The position numbers and the translations under genes were made by a program. This document shows positions 1-10,547 of a stretch of 64,000 bases of DNA, one piece after another. Each line of letters begins with the position of its first letter. The first letter of the stretch is position 1. This DNA is from Nisaea sp. GTDB lineage: Bacteria > Pseudomonadota > Alphaproteobacteria > Thalassobaculales > Thalassobaculaceae. The stretch spans positions 327,293 through 391,292 of the forward strand of contig NZ_JAEPQA010000001.1 in the NCBI RefSeq assembly GCF_017640745.1, written 5' to 3'. The notes under the pieces were generated by a model, which made no database searches, had not been told where the DNA came from, and worked only from the letters and a program-made list of their open reading frames with translations.

Positions 1-1176
<1,176 letters not shown>

Positions 1177-1202
1177 TCTGCGCAAGACAGACGATTGCGA
1201 GA

Positions 1203-1236
1203 CGCCGCCCCCTCCGGGCGGCGTTTTCGTTTCTTT
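1203..1236 (+). terminator. Rho-independent terminator of ppdK
   Basis: A perfect 8-bp GC stem (CGCCGCCC at 1203-1210 with GGGCGGCG at 1216-1223) has a 5-base loop and is followed by a T-rich run (TTTTCGTTTCTTTT). It lies 27 bases after the ppdK stop, so the downstream sensory operon needs its own promoter. Confidence 0.92.
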
Positions 1237-1399
1237 TCTGTGCGATGTTCCGCCGCCCCGACCGTCCCTGACGAGCCCCATTGCACCCGGGAAGGTTTCG
1301 GCCTCTCCCGCAAAAATTTCAGTCTCGTTCAGATAATTTAAATAAAATCCAATCAATAACAGGCCGTCACTTACAGCAGCCAGGACCAAGAGGCGGCCC

Positions 1400-2125
1400 A
1401 TGACGATTCCACGAATCCCGATGATCCTCATCGCGGCGATCACGGTTGCACTGATCGGCGAATATCTGCTGATCACAAGCCAATTCAACGAGACGATCGT
1501 CCGGGCCATCACTAATTCCTCGCAGGCCGCGAATGCGACGACGACCAAGCTGTTCATCAACGAAGTCTATCCGCGCCTCGAAAGCCAGTTCGGCCTGAAG
1601 CACGACAAACCGGATGCTCCCGAAGACCTGAACGGCGAAGTCCTCCAGCGCGTCGACGAGACGATCCGCACCTTCATGCTCGGTACGGACATCATGAAGG
1701 TGAAGATCTTCAATACCGACGGGCTGACGGTCTATTCCAGCGACCCCGCACAGATCGGCGAGAATTACGGCGATCACCCACCGTTCATCGCGGCAACGCA
1801 GGGTAAACCGGGCAGCCAGATCTCGCACCGCGGAACCTTCTCTGCGCTCGACGGCCAGGTCTACGACCGCGACCTCGTCTCGAGCTACATTCCGATCGAT
1901 GACCCCAACGGCGTGATTGTCGGGGTGGTCGAGATCTACACCGACCGGACCGGCACCCTGGAGCGGAGCATGCAGGACCTCCGGTCGATCAATTTTCTGG
2001 TGATGACCGCACTGATCGTCACGTTCGTCCTGATGATCGTCCTGTCTTGGTCCTTCTGGTGGTTCATCTCCAACGCGGCCCCCATAGAAGCCCTCGACCC
2101 GACCGCCCGCGACGACCGGACTTAA
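1400..2125 (+). CDS. Membrane-anchored extracytoplasmic sensor protein lacking any output domain
   Basis: This 241-residue protein has an N-terminal membrane segment (about residues 7-25), a roughly 170-residue extracytoplasmic region and a second membrane segment (about 197-222), then only about 18 cytoplasmic residues. The central part, with IFNTDGLTVYSSDPAQIGE and later SSYIPI and GVVEIYTDRT, looks like the single-Cache-like input domains normally fused to histidine kinases or GGDEF proteins. No HAMP, kinase, GGDEF or chemotaxis domain follows. The start is ATG after GAGGCGG. The next gene, a hybrid histidine kinase, begins 2 bases after the stop, so co-translation and a sensor-partner role are inferred. 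The upstream gap (1237-1399) turns AT-rich from about 1310, but no clear promoter consensus could be assigned. Function is a prediction from domain type only. Confidence 0.8.
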   Translation: MTIPRIPMILIAAITVALIGEYLLITSQFNETIVRAITNSSQAANATTTKLFINEVYPRLESQFGLKHDKPDAPEDLNGEVLQRVDETIRTFMLGTDIMKVKIFNTDGLTVYSSDPAQIGENYGDHPPFIAATQGKPGSQISHRGTFSALDGQVYDRDLVSSYIPIDDPNGVIVGVVEIYTDRTGTLERSMQDLRSINFLVMTALIVTFVLMIVLSWSFWWFISNAAPIEALDPTARDDRT

Positions 2126-2127
2126 AA

Positions 2128-4101
2128 ATGAAGCGTCGGATCGCTCCTTCGTTCGTCATTCTCCTTACGCTTGGAAGCGTGTTGTTCTGCGGCACGATCA
2201 TCTCGATCGTCTTCTGGAACCAAAAAAAGCTTGAGTTCCAGTCCTATGAGCTGGTCGCGGAGGCCTATTCGAACTCGATATCGACATTCCGGGAGTTCTA
2301 CGGAACGGTCATTCTCGACCGCGTGCGGTCAACGGATATCGACGTGACGCACGATTATCTGGCGAGAGAAAACGCCATCCCGATCCCGGCGACCATGACC
2401 CTGGACCTCACCCAGTTCCTCAACAGCCGGAACGCCAACGTGAACCTGCGCGTCACCAGCGAGTTCCCGTTCCCGTGGCGCTCCGAGCGCAAGCTGACGG
2501 ACTTCGAGAAGGAGGCACTTTCGAGATTCCGGAGCAGCTTCGACAATCGCTATTCCCGGCTTTCGGAAACCGAGGACGGCGAGATCTTCCGTTTCGCAAC
2601 CCCGATCCGGATGAAGGAGAACTGCGTCGCCTGCCACAACAGTCATCCGTCCTCGCCAAAAACCGACTGGAAGATTGGCGACATCAGGGGACTTCAGGTC
2701 GTCTCCATCGACCCGAACCAGGGACATGGTTTGCAAAATCCCGACGGGGCCTATTTCGTCGTCATCGCGACGCTTCTGTTCTTCGGCTTCACGTTCTCGG
2801 TGATCTTCTGGCTGCTCTCCAAGAACAACCTCTCCTTCCGCCTGCTCATCCGCGAGAAGGAACAGCACCAGAAAGCCCGCGAGGAAGCCGAGCGGTCGAG
2901 CCAGGCCAAGACACGTTTCCTCGGCGTCGTCAGCCACGAGATGCGGACACCGCTGAATGCCGTGAACGGCATGCTACGGGAAATCGAATATGCCACGTCC
3001 GACGAGCGCATCCTGAAAATGGCACGGGTCGCCCATGCCTCCTCCGACATGCTGTGCGGGCTGATCGAGGACGTGATCGACGTGACCCGGCTGGAGAACG
3101 ACAAGTTCACCTTCAATCCTTCCGATTTCAGCATCCAGGCCCTGATCGACGAGGTTGCAAGCCTGCTCGCCGAACGCGCACGGGACCGGGGTAACACTGT
3201 CGAGTTCGTCGAGGGCTCCGACGATACCAGGTACGTCCGGAGCGACCGGAACCGGCTGAAACAGGTTCTCGTGAATCTTGTCGGCAATGCGATCAAGTTC
3301 ACCCAGCAGGGCATGATCGTCATCGGCTTCCGACTGCAGCCGGAAGCGGACGGCGTCCGGCTCTTCATCGACGTCTCGGATACCGGCAAGGGCGTTGCTC
3401 CCGAGGAGATCGATGAGATCTTCGACCGGTTCTACCAGTCACGAGTCGGCGACGGTCTCGGCCTCGGGCTGTGGATCAGCAAGGACATCATCAACCGGCT
3501 CGGCGGGGACATCACTGTCAGCAGCGAACTCGGCCAGGGAAGCCGGTTTACGGTCAGCATTCCGGTCACTCTCGCCGAGCGGCCGGCACTTCCCTCCGAC
3601 ACCAGGATCTTCGGACAGCCGCTCGACGGCATCACGCTTCTCGTCGCCGAGGACAACAGCACGAACAGATATGTCATCGATCACATCATCGGCCGCCTCG
3701 GCGGCGCGGTGGAATTCGCCGAAGACGGCGAGATCGCCGTCAGCAAGGCCCTCAGGAAGCGCTACGACGTGATCCTCATGGACATCAACATGCCGGGTAT
3801 GGACGGCATGACCGCCTTCGGGAAAATCAGCGAGCAGGCCGGCACCGCTATGCCGCCGGTCATAGCGCTGACCGCGAATGCGCTGGCCGAGAACGTCGCG
3901 GAATATCTCGGTATCGGGATGAAGGCCTGCGTCACCAAGCCGATCGACGAGGCGGACCTGATCGCTGCCGTTCTGGCCGCCCTCGGCAGATCAGTGCCGG
4001 AGTTCATGCCATCCGGGCAGACCGACAATGGGCCGGCGCAGCTTTCCGAAAAGCAGAAGAATGCACTCGCCGACTTCATGTCGGACTTCGACGACAGCTG
4101 A
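2128..4101 (+). CDS. Hybrid sensor histidine kinase with haem-c-type (Tll0287/DUF3365-like) input domain
   Basis: The 657-residue membrane kinase has a first membrane segment at about 8-29, a periplasmic domain, a second segment at about 208-232 and a short coiled coil. The periplasmic domain contains C166-V-A-C169-H170, the covalent haem-c signature, in a context (NCVACHNSHP, IGDIRG) typical of the Tll0287-like domain. The cytoplasmic part has HisKA with phospho-accepting H270 (SHEMRTPLN), an HATPase with the N box (NLVGNAIKF) and G boxes (DTGKGVAPEE, GLGLGLWI), and a receiver domain with D552 (LMDINMPGMDG) and conserved KP. It should autophosphorylate and relay to its own receiver; no Hpt or DNA-binding partner is adjacent. 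ATG 2128 was chosen over the in-frame GTG 2047 because the latter lies inside the upstream gene. Redox or small-ligand sensing is inferred. Confidence 0.9.
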   Translation: MKRRIAPSFVILLTLGSVLFCGTIISIVFWNQKKLEFQSYELVAEAYSNSISTFREFYGTVILDRVRSTDIDVTHDYLARENAIPIPATMTLDLTQFLNSRNANVNLRVTSEFPFPWRSERKLTDFEKEALSRFRSSFDNRYSRLSETEDGEIFRFATPIRMKENCVACHNSHPSSPKTDWKIGDIRGLQVVSIDPNQGHGLQNPDGAYFVVIATLLFFGFTFSVIFWLLSKNNLSFRLLIREKEQHQKAREEAERSSQAKTRFLGVVSHEMRTPLNAVNGMLREIEYATSDERILKMARVAHASSDMLCGLIEDVIDVTRLENDKFTFNPSDFSIQALIDEVASLLAERARDRGNTVEFVEGSDDTRYVRSDRNRLKQVLVNLVGNAIKFTQQGMIVIGFRLQPEADGVRLFIDVSDTGKGVAPEEIDEIFDRFYQSRVGDGLGLGLWISKDIINRLGGDITVSSELGQGSRFTVSIPVTLAERPALPSDTRIFGQPLDGITLLVAEDNSTNRYVIDHIIGRLGGAVEFAEDGEIAVSKALRKRYDVILMDINMPGMDGMTAFGKISEQAGTAMPPVIALTANALAENVAEYLGIGMKACVTKPIDEADLIAAVLAALGRSVPEFMPSGQTDNGPAQLSEKQKNALADFMSDFDDS

Positions 4102-4117
4102 GAGCGCCGGGGCGGCT

Positions 4118-4148
4118 CCGGGCGCTTGCCGCCCGGGAAGTGCATTTT
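4118..4148 (+). terminator. Possible terminator after the hybrid kinase gene
   Basis: A 7-bp GC stem (CCGGGCG at 4118-4124, CGCCCGG at 4130-4136) with loop CTTGC is followed by only a short T run (TTTT at 4145-4148). It lies 17 bases after the kinase stop. The weak T tract makes this tentative. Confidence 0.4.
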
Positions 4149-4254
4149 GAATTGATCATCGCCCGGGCGGGCGACATCCTGATTCCGGTCGTCTTACGAC
4201 CTTTCACCATGGGTGCGGGTGTCCTGCCCGCGTCGTTCCAACGGAGAAATTCAA

Positions 4255-5856
4255 ATGGTTGCCGTCTATTCACACGGCCGTCCGACTGTACGTGCTGTCG
4301 GCGGAATTGTCTCTTCCGCTCACCCGCTCGCCTCGGCGGCCGGCGCGAAGATGCTGGAGGCCGGCGGCAATGCGTTCGATGCGGTCGTCGCCACTGCCGC
4401 AGTCCTGAATGTCGCAGAACCTTTCATGTCCGGTCTGGCCGGCCTCGGCTGCGCCACGCTGTTCACGGCGAAGGACGGAAAAGTCCGCGTTCTCGACTTC
4501 CATCCGCCAGTGCCCGCCGCCTTCGACGCCGACAAGCTCGATAGTCTCGATATCCGCGACGGCGCGAATGCCAGCGGCACGCCTGGCAATCTCGCGGGCT
4601 GGTGCAAGCTCGCTTCCGAGCTCGGCACTCTCCCCCTCTCCACCCTGCTGGCGCCGGCGATCCGGCATGCCCGGCAAGGCGTTCCGGTATCCCCCTTCTT
4701 CGTCGAAATGGTCGCCGTTAGCCGACCGAGAACGATGCAGCCGGAATGGCTCTCGACCTATATCGAGCCGTCCGGCAATGCCACGCTCAACACGGTCTTC
4801 AAGCAGCCCGATCTCGCGAATACCCTCGAGGCCATCGCCGCCGAGGGCCCGTCCTATCTCTACGACGGGCCGCTCGGCCGGCAGATGGTGTCGCATCTCC
4901 AGTCGCTCGGCGGCTGCATGTCCGAGGACGATCTCGCCGCCGTCGAGGCGGTCTGGGAAGAACCGGTGGTCACGAATTATCGCGGCCTCGACATTCACGT
5001 GCCGCCACCGCCCGCCGAGTCCTTCCAGTTCCTGCTGACCATGAAGCTGCTTGGCGGCATCGATTTCGCCGGCAAGGAACATCTCTCTGCCGATCATCTG
5101 GATACGGTGTTCCGGGCCGTCCGCCTCGCGGCGGAAACCCGCATCCGCAACAACAAGTGCAGCCCGGAGATGGTCGCGGAGCTTCTGAGCGACCGCTATA
5201 TGGACCCGCTACGCGACCTCCTGCTCGCCCCGGCGCCAATCATCGGACGGACGGAGCAGTTCGGTACCGGCCCGCTTCCGGACGGCGTCAAGCTGCGGGA
5301 GCACACGACGTCCATGTCCGCCGTCGACCGCGACGGCAACGCGATCTGCCTGACCCAGAGCCTCGGATCGATGTTCGGGTCCGGTGTCGTCATTCCGGGC
5401 ACGGGCGTGATCATGAACAACTTCATGAACTGGGGCGATCTGCATCCGGACTCGCCGAACCGCCTCGTCGGCGGTCAGCGCTTCGGCATGTGCCTCGCCC
5501 CCTCGATCTCTCTCACGGACGGCGAAGTCGTGCTCGCGCTTGGCACGCCCGGAAGCTATGGCATCCTTCAGACCCAGGCGCAGGCCATGGTCCATCACCT
5601 CGATTACGGCCTCGAACTCCAGGCCGCCATCGATGCGCCGCGCGCGCGGCTCTGGGATGGCGCCAGAGTCAATCTGGAATCGCGCGTGGAGGAACCGGTG
5701 ATCGAGGAACTGAAGCGGCGCGGCCACGAGATCGCGCTGGTCAAGCCGTTCTCGATGGAATGCGGCGGCATGCATGCGATCCGCCGCGATCCGAAAAGCG
5801 GCGCACTCTCCGGCGCCGCAGATTCCCGCCGCGACGGCGCGGCGATCGCGATCTGA
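4255..5856 (+). CDS. ggt: Gamma-glutamyltransferase family protein (Ntn hydrolase)
   Basis: The 533-residue protein belongs to the gamma-glutamyltranspeptidase fold, which self-cleaves to expose an N-terminal threonine. The expected nucleophile is T351 in HTTSMSAVDRDGNAI, followed by the small-subunit signature and the glycine-rich GTPGSYG. The N-terminal SAHPLASAAGAKMLEAGGNAFDA is the usual start of the family core. No signal peptide is visible, unlike classical periplasmic Ggt, so a cytoplasmic amidohydrolase or acylase role (for example oxamate-amidohydrolase-like) is as plausible as glutathione turnover. ATG 4255 was chosen because GGAGA lies 7 bases upstream; an in-frame start at 4213 has no ribosome-binding site. 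The gene stands alone and converges on elaA. Confidence 0.87.
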   Translation: MVAVYSHGRPTVRAVGGIVSSAHPLASAAGAKMLEAGGNAFDAVVATAAVLNVAEPFMSGLAGLGCATLFTAKDGKVRVLDFHPPVPAAFDADKLDSLDIRDGANASGTPGNLAGWCKLASELGTLPLSTLLAPAIRHARQGVPVSPFFVEMVAVSRPRTMQPEWLSTYIEPSGNATLNTVFKQPDLANTLEAIAAEGPSYLYDGPLGRQMVSHLQSLGGCMSEDDLAAVEAVWEEPVVTNYRGLDIHVPPPPAESFQFLLTMKLLGGIDFAGKEHLSADHLDTVFRAVRLAAETRIRNNKCSPEMVAELLSDRYMDPLRDLLLAPAPIIGRTEQFGTGPLPDGVKLREHTTSMSAVDRDGNAICLTQSLGSMFGSGVVIPGTGVIMNNFMNWGDLHPDSPNRLVGGQRFGMCLAPSISLTDGEVVLALGTPGSYGILQTQAQAMVHHLDYGLELQAAIDAPRARLWDGARVNLESRVEEPVIEELKRRGHEIALVKPFSMECGGMHAIRRDPKSGALSGAADSRRDGAAIAI

Positions 5857-5877
5857 AGATCGTCCGCGAAGGCCCCC

Positions 5878-6327
5878 TCAGGCCGCCTTCAGCATCTCGT
5901 AATGCGGGATGCCGTCCTCGTCGTAAGGGCCGCGGACGATCTCGTAGCCGACGCTCTGATAGAAGTCCTTGAGATAGGCCTGCGCATTCAGACGCAGCGG
6001 CACGTCTCCATAAAGCGCCGTCGCCCGTGCATGGCCTTCCGCCATCAACGCGCGCGCAAGACCTCGGCCACGCGCCTCCGGAGTCACCAGAATGCGGCCG
6101 AGCGCCGGCTCGTCGTAATAGTCGCCGGGACCGAGAATCCGCATATAGGCGAGAAAGGTGTTATGCGCTCCCCGACCGATCAGATGGCGGGCGACCTGGT
6201 CCTTCCCGTCGATGTCCGGATAGAAGCACTTCTGCTCCAGGACGAAAACGTCCTGACGATGGCGCAGGATGTCATAGAGATCCGCGCCAGTGAGTTCGTC
6301 GAAAGTTACGAATGTCCAGTCGATCAA
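5878..6327 (-). CDS. elaA: ElaA-type GNAT acetyltransferase
   Basis: The 149-residue protein begins with the ElaA pattern IDWTFVTFDELTGADLYDILRHRQDVFVLEQ and contains the acetyl-CoA loop in RILVTPEARGRGLARALM. ElaA proteins are predicted N-acetyltransferases of unknown substrate. The start appears to be TTG at 6327, preceded by a strong AAGGAAG five bases away; no ATG near the conserved N terminus is available. The gene is 21 bases downstream of the polysaccharide deacetylase gene on the same strand, so both are probably co-transcribed. It converges on the ggt-like gene. Confidence 0.88.
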   Translation of the reverse strand: MIDWTFVTFDELTGADLYDILRHRQDVFVLEQKCFYPDIDGKDQVARHLIGRGAHNTFLAYMRILGPGDYYDEPALGRILVTPEARGRGLARALMAEGHARATALYGDVPLRLNAQAYLKDFYQSVGYEIVRGPYDEDGIPHYEMLKAA

Positions 6328-6348
6328 AGCGACTTCCTTTTTCGATCC

Positions 6349-7428
6349 TCAGGAGCGTCCCGCCGCCTGCCAAAGCGCGGGATAGCGCCTGCGGACAAGC
6401 GCCGTAACCGGCACGATAGCAAAACCGCGTGCCTTTGCATCGGGAATCCAGTCCCGGAGAACCGTGATGGTCGCATCGTGCGGATGCCCGATGGCGATCG
6501 CCGCGCCTGTCTGGCGGGCGATCTTCTCCACCTGCTCCAGCCGGTAGCGGACTTCTTCCGGCGAGTCCTCGTTGTCGAGAAAGACATCGCGCTTCAGCAC
6601 CGGAACGCCCGCCGCCAGAGCCGCCGCAGGTCCCGCGGTATCCGGTGCAGTGACGGAATCGAGAAAGAACAGGCCGCGCGGCGCCAGTGCCGCCATCACC
6701 GCATCCATTCCGGCGCGGTCGGACGTGAAGCGGCTTCCCATGTGGTTGTTGATGCCGACATAGCCCGAAAAGCGCGACAGGCCCCAATCGAGCTTGCGGG
6801 AAAGTTCCGCCCGGTCGTCCCGGACCCTGAGGACATTCGGCCCGGGATCCGCGTCCGCGCTCTTGGGCTGCATCGGGATATGCACCATCAGCTCGTGCCC
6901 ATGGGCACGCGCGGCGGCGACCTGGTCTGCTATATCCTGCGCGTAGGTCAGAAAGGACAGCGTCAGGGGACCAGGAAGGGCGACGACGGCATCGGAACGG
7001 CGCCTATCGACACCGACATCGTCGATCACCAGCGCGATCATCGGCAGACCCGGCTGCGGCGTGACGGAAACGGCGTTCTTTACCCAGGCAAGCTGATCGT
7101 TACGAGCGGTCGGCTTGATCGGCAGAGAGGGCGCGGGCACCGGAAGCGGTGTCGCGACCGGTTCCGGTTCCGGCTCGGGTTCCGCGATCCGGGCCACCAA
7201 CCGGTCCATCGCCGCCTGATCCGACGGCCCCGGAGCAGGGGGCGGAACCTTCTTCTGAACAGGCGCGGCGACATGCGGGGCGGCTGCAACGGGCACGCGT
7301 TCCGGATCGCCCCCGAACTGCATCCCCGCCCAGAGTCCCGCCGCGAACACCGCCGCGACGAAACCGCCGGCGCCAAGCGCGACCGCCGCACCGCCAAATC
7401 TGCTGCTTGCCTTGCGTTTCCGCGCCAT
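6349..7428 (-). CDS. Divergent polysaccharide deacetylase family protein (YibQ-like)
   Basis: The 359-residue protein has an N-terminal membrane anchor (about 14-36), a proline/glutamate-rich linker and a C-terminal divergent polysaccharide deacetylase domain from about residue 130. Visible landmarks are the opening [11 protein letters not shown], the core [24 protein letters not shown] and a late GHPHDATI. Family members act in the periplasm; their substrate is not established. In many alphaproteobacteria a relative sits beside the ctpA peptidase, which is not seen here. The 130-base gap to trpG holds promoters for both directions, but no convincing consensus could be fixed. Confidence 0.85.
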   Translation of the reverse strand: MARKRKASSRFGGAAVALGAGGFVAAVFAAGLWAGMQFGGDPERVPVAAAPHVAAPVQKKVPPPAPGPSDQAAMDRLVARIAEPEPEPEPVATPLPVPAPSLPIKPTARNDQLAWVKNAVSVTPQPGLPMIALVIDDVGVDRRRSDAVVALPGPLTLSFLTYAQDIADQVAAARAHGHELMVHIPMQPKSADADPGPNVLRVRDDRAELSRKLDWGLSRFSGYVGINNHMGSRFTSDRAGMDAVMAALAPRGLFFLDSVTAPDTAGPAAALAAGVPVLKRDVFLDNEDSPEEVRYRLEQVEKIARQTGAAIAIGHPHDATITVLRDWIPDAKARGFAIVPVTALVRRRYPALWQAAGRS

Positions 7429-7558
7429 GCACCGGACCCAAAAAAATTTGCCAAGCCCTGTCTCGCGGGGCAGTCTCTATCCGCAAGCTTGGCCACTTGC
7501 TATAAACACTAGAAGAGCCTTCGATCTTACTTCAACTGAATTCGATAACAGACTGAAA

Positions 7559-8191
7559 ATGTTCATACTTATCGACAACTACGACAGCTTCACCTACAAT
7601 CTCTGGCATTTTCTCGGATCGCTGGGTGTCGAGGTCGTCGTACATCGCAACGACAAGATCTCGGTCGATGAGGTGATGGCGCTCAATCCGCAGGGCATCG
7701 TGCTTTCCCCGGGACCTTGCGATCCGGACCGCGCCGGCATCTGCCTGCCGCTGATCGAGGCGGCGGCCGGAAAGGTTCCGGTCTTCGGTGTTTGTCTCGG
7801 CCTTCAGTCGATCGGCCAGGCCTTTGGCGGCAAGATCACCCGCGGCCCGGTGCCGATGCACGGCAAGATCAGCAAGGTCAGCCATACCGGCAAGGGTGTG
7901 TTCGAAGGCCTGCCCAGCCCCTTCGACGCGACGCGCTACCATTCGCTCGTGGTCGACCGCGCGACGCTGCCCGCCTGTCTCGAGATCACGGCAGAGACCG
8001 AGGACGGCATGATCATGGGCCTGCAGCACAAGACGCTGCCGGTGCATGGGGTGCAGTTTCATCCGGAAAGCATCGCCTCCGAGCATGGCCACAAGCTGCT
8101 GCAGAACTTCCTCCGCATCGCCGGCGTCAATGCCGAGCCGCTGAAACCGCTCGACGTTCTGGAATCCGAACTGAGGAAGACCGGCACATGA
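7559..8191 (+). CDS. trpG: Anthranilate synthase glutamine amidotransferase subunit
   Basis: The 210-residue class I glutamine amidotransferase supplies ammonia to TrpE for anthranilate formation, the first step of tryptophan biosynthesis. The start [18 protein letters not shown] is typical. The nucleophile is C79 in [17 protein letters not shown], and the catalytic His/Glu are in [11 protein letters not shown] 7559 was chosen because it begins the conserved N terminus; the frame stays open upstream without homology. The gene overlaps trpD by ATGA, implying translational coupling. The protein could also serve folate synthesis (PabA), but the trpDC neighbours favour TrpG. trpE is not in this window. 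Confidence 0.95.
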   Translation: MFILIDNYDSFTYNLWHFLGSLGVEVVVHRNDKISVDEVMALNPQGIVLSPGPCDPDRAGICLPLIEAAAGKVPVFGVCLGLQSIGQAFGGKITRGPVPMHGKISKVSHTGKGVFEGLPSPFDATRYHSLVVDRATLPACLEITAETEDGMIMGLQHKTLPVHGVQFHPESIASEHGHKLLQNFLRIAGVNAEPLKPLDVLESELRKTGT

Positions 8192-9237
8192 GCGGCGACA
8201 TCCAGGACATGAAGTCGCTCATCGGGCATGTGGCGACGGGGGCCACGCTGTCCGAAGAGCAGGCCGAGGCCGCGTTCGACATCATCATGACGGGCAATGC
8301 CACGCCCGCGCAGATGGGCGGTTTCCTGATGGCGCTCCGGGTCCGGGGCGAGACCGTCGAGGAAATCACCGGTGCCGCCCGTTCCATGCGGGCGAAAGCG
8401 CTGCGTATCAAGGCACCGGCCAATGCGATCGATACGGTCGGCACCGGAGGCGACGGCGCCAAGACGTACAATATCTCCTCTGCCAGCGCCTTCGTGCTCG
8501 CCGGGGCCGGCGTGCCGGTCGCCAAGCATGGCAACCGTGCCCTCTCTTCCCGCACCGGCGCCGCCGACGTGCTGAGCGCGCTCGGCATCAACAATGAATG
8601 CGACATGAGCCTGGTGCAGAAGGCGATCGACGAAGCCGGGATCTGCTTCCTGATGGCGCCGCGGCACCATTCCGCGATGCGTCATGTCGGCGGCACCCGC
8701 GTCGAGCTCGGCACCCGGACGATCTTCAACCTCCTCGGCCCGCTCTCCAATCCGGCCTTCGTGAAGCGCCAGCTTGTCGGCGTCTTCGCCCGCGAATGGG
8801 TCGAGCCGGTCGCGCATGTGCTCGGCAGGCTCGGGTCCGAAAAGGCCTGGGTGGTGCACGGCTCCGACGGGCTCGACGAGGTGACGACGACCGGTCCGAC
8901 CTACGTCTCCGCCCTGGAAGACGGCGCGGTGCGCTCTTTCGAGATCTCCCCAGAAGATGCCGGCCTGCCGCTGGCCAAGGCGGAAGACCTGAAAGGCGCC
9001 GGCCCGGAAGAGAATGCGAAGGCCCTTCGCGCCCTGCTCGAGGGAAAACCCGGGGCCTACCGCGACATCGTGCTGTTCAACAGCGCCGCGGCACTGATGG
9101 TTGCCGACAAGGTCTCGAACCTGAAGGACGGCGTCGCGATGGCCGCCGAAGTGATCGACAGCGGCAAGGCGCTCGCGCGTCTCGAAGACCTGATCCGGGT
9201 CACCAACAGCCTGAACGGGGCGGCGGACGATGAGTGA
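8188..9237 (+). CDS. trpD: Anthranilate phosphoribosyltransferase
   Basis: The 349-residue enzyme joins anthranilate to PRPP in the second committed tryptophan step. The PRPP-binding glycine loop is seen in [22 protein letters not shown], followed by [19 protein letters not shown] and the anthranilate-site region [13 protein letters not shown]; all are intact. Length matches the family. The start codon ATG 8188 overlaps the trpG stop (ATGA), and the stop overlaps the trpC start by 8 bases, so trpG-trpD-trpC form one coupled unit. The open frame extending upstream to 7717 is the out-of-frame shadow of trpG and is not coding. Confidence 0.97.
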   Translation: MSGDIQDMKSLIGHVATGATLSEEQAEAAFDIIMTGNATPAQMGGFLMALRVRGETVEEITGAARSMRAKALRIKAPANAIDTVGTGGDGAKTYNISSASAFVLAGAGVPVAKHGNRALSSRTGAADVLSALGINNECDMSLVQKAIDEAGICFLMAPRHHSAMRHVGGTRVELGTRTIFNLLGPLSNPAFVKRQLVGVFAREWVEPVAHVLGRLGSEKAWVVHGSDGLDEVTTTGPTYVSALEDGAVRSFEISPEDAGLPLAKAEDLKGAGPEENAKALRALLEGKPGAYRDIVLFNSAAALMVADKVSNLKDGVAMAAEVIDSGKALARLEDLIRVTNSLNGAADDE

Positions 9238-10036
9238 CGTTCTGGCGAAGATCTGCGCCGACAAGCGCGAGCACATTGCTGCCTGCAAGGCTGCGCGCCC
9301 GCTTGCCGACATCAAGGCCCGTGCCGGCGACGCCGCGCCGACCCGCGGCTTCGCCAAGGCCCTGAAAGCGGCCTCGCGCACAGGCTACGGACTGATCGCG
9401 GAAATCAAGAAGGCCTCGCCGAGCAAGGGGCTGATCCGCGCCGATTTCGACCCGCCCCGCCTCGCCGAAGCCTATCAGGCCGGCGGCGCGACCTGCCTTT
9501 CGGTGCTGACGGACGTTCCCTATTTCCAGGGCCACGACGATTTCCTCGTCGCCGCGCGCTCCGCCGTCTCCCTGCCGGCGCTGCGCAAGGACTTCATGCT
9601 CGATCCCTATCAGGTGTGGGAAGCCCGTGCGCTCGGCGCGGATTGCATCCTGCTGATCATGGCGGCGCTGGAGGACGCGGAGGCGAAGGAACTGGAGGCG
9701 CTGGCTTTCGAGCTCGGCATGGACGTGCTGATCGAGGTGCATGACGGGAGCGAACTGGACCGTGCGCTGGCGCTGAAATCGCCGCTGCTCGGCATCAACA
9801 ACCGCAATCTCAAAACCATGGTGACGGATCTCGCGGTAACCGAGGAACTTGCGGCACGAGTGCCGGGCGGGCGGACGCTCATCTCGGAGAGCGGCCTCTA
9901 CGCGCCGTCAGACCTCGCCCGGATGGCAGCCGTCGGCGCGCGATGCTTCCTTGTCGGCGAGAGCCTGATGCGGCAGGCCGATGTCACCGCTGCCACCAGG
10001 GCTCTGCTGAGCGACCCCGTACCGGCGGTCGCCTGA
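9230..10036 (+). CDS. trpC: Indole-3-glycerol-phosphate synthase
   Basis: The 268-residue TIM-barrel enzyme cyclises carboxyphenylamino-deoxyribulose phosphate in tryptophan synthesis. It shows the phosphate/lysine motif [12 protein letters not shown], then LRKDFM, GINNRNL and a late [13 protein letters not shown], all characteristic of stand-alone TrpC without a fused TrpF. The gene starts inside the last codons of trpD (8-base overlap). The next gene, moaC, follows after 31 bases, so the tryptophan genes run into molybdenum-cofactor genes, an order common in alphaproteobacteria. Confidence 0.97.
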   Translation: MSDVLAKICADKREHIAACKAARPLADIKARAGDAAPTRGFAKALKAASRTGYGLIAEIKKASPSKGLIRADFDPPRLAEAYQAGGATCLSVLTDVPYFQGHDDFLVAARSAVSLPALRKDFMLDPYQVWEARALGADCILLIMAALEDAEAKELEALAFELGMDVLIEVHDGSELDRALALKSPLLGINNRNLKTMVTDLAVTEELAARVPGGRTLISESGLYAPSDLARMAAVGARCFLVGESLMRQADVTAATRALLSDPVPAVA

Positions 10037-10067
10037 ACCAGAAGGCCGGAAGAGCCATCGGGAGGAA

Positions 10068-10547
10068 GTGTTGGGCGAACTCACCCATTTCGACGAGCGC
10101 GGCAACGCCGCCATGGTCGATGTCGGCGACAAGGAAATCACGGAACGGATCGCGACCGCAGCCGGCACCGTGACAATGGCTCCGGCGACCATGAAGCTGA
10201 TCGTGGATGGCGGCGTGAAGAAGGGCGACGTGCTTTCCGTCGCGCGCCTCGCCGGGATCATGGGGGCGAAAAAGACGCCGGACCTGATCCCGCTCTGCCA
10301 CCCGCTCGCCCTCACCTCGGTGAAGGTCGATCTCGTCTGCGATCCCGCGCGAAATGCCGTCGACATCACCGCCACCTGCAAGCTCAAGGGCCGCACCGGC
10401 GTCGAGATGGAGGCGCTCACCGCCGTCAGCGTCGCCGCCCTCACCGTCTACGACATGTGCAAGGCGGTCGACCGCGGCATGAAGCTGGAGAATATCCGCC
10501 TGATCCGGAAATCCGGCGGCAAATCCGGAGACTGGCATGGCGAGTGA
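10068..10547 (+). CDS. moaC: Cyclic pyranopterin monophosphate synthase
   Basis: The 159-residue enzyme converts the MoaA product (cyclic 3',8'-GTP) to cyclic pyranopterin monophosphate in molybdenum-cofactor biosynthesis. The opening [16 protein letters not shown] and the motifs IPLCHPL and [21 protein letters not shown] are diagnostic. There is no in-frame ATG at the conserved start: GTG 10068 and TTG 10071 are the choices, both just after GGAGGA (10061-10066), and TTG has the better spacing. The 3' end overlaps moeA by 11 bases. moaA, moaB and mog are not in the window. Confidence 0.95.
   Translation: MLGELTHFDERGNAAMVDVGDKEITERIATAAGTVTMAPATMKLIVDGGVKKGDVLSVARLAGIMGAKKTPDLIPLCHPLALTSVKVDLVCDPARNAVDITATCKLKGRTGVEMEALTAVSVAALTVYDMCKAVDRGMKLENIRLIRKSGGKSGDWHGE

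Noticed and set aside
7478..7506. Possible promoter or sigma-54-like site before trpG (TTGGCC...TTGC, TATAAA)
   Set aside because: The GG/GC spacing does not fit sigma-54 and no -35 box stands 16-18 bases before TATAAA.
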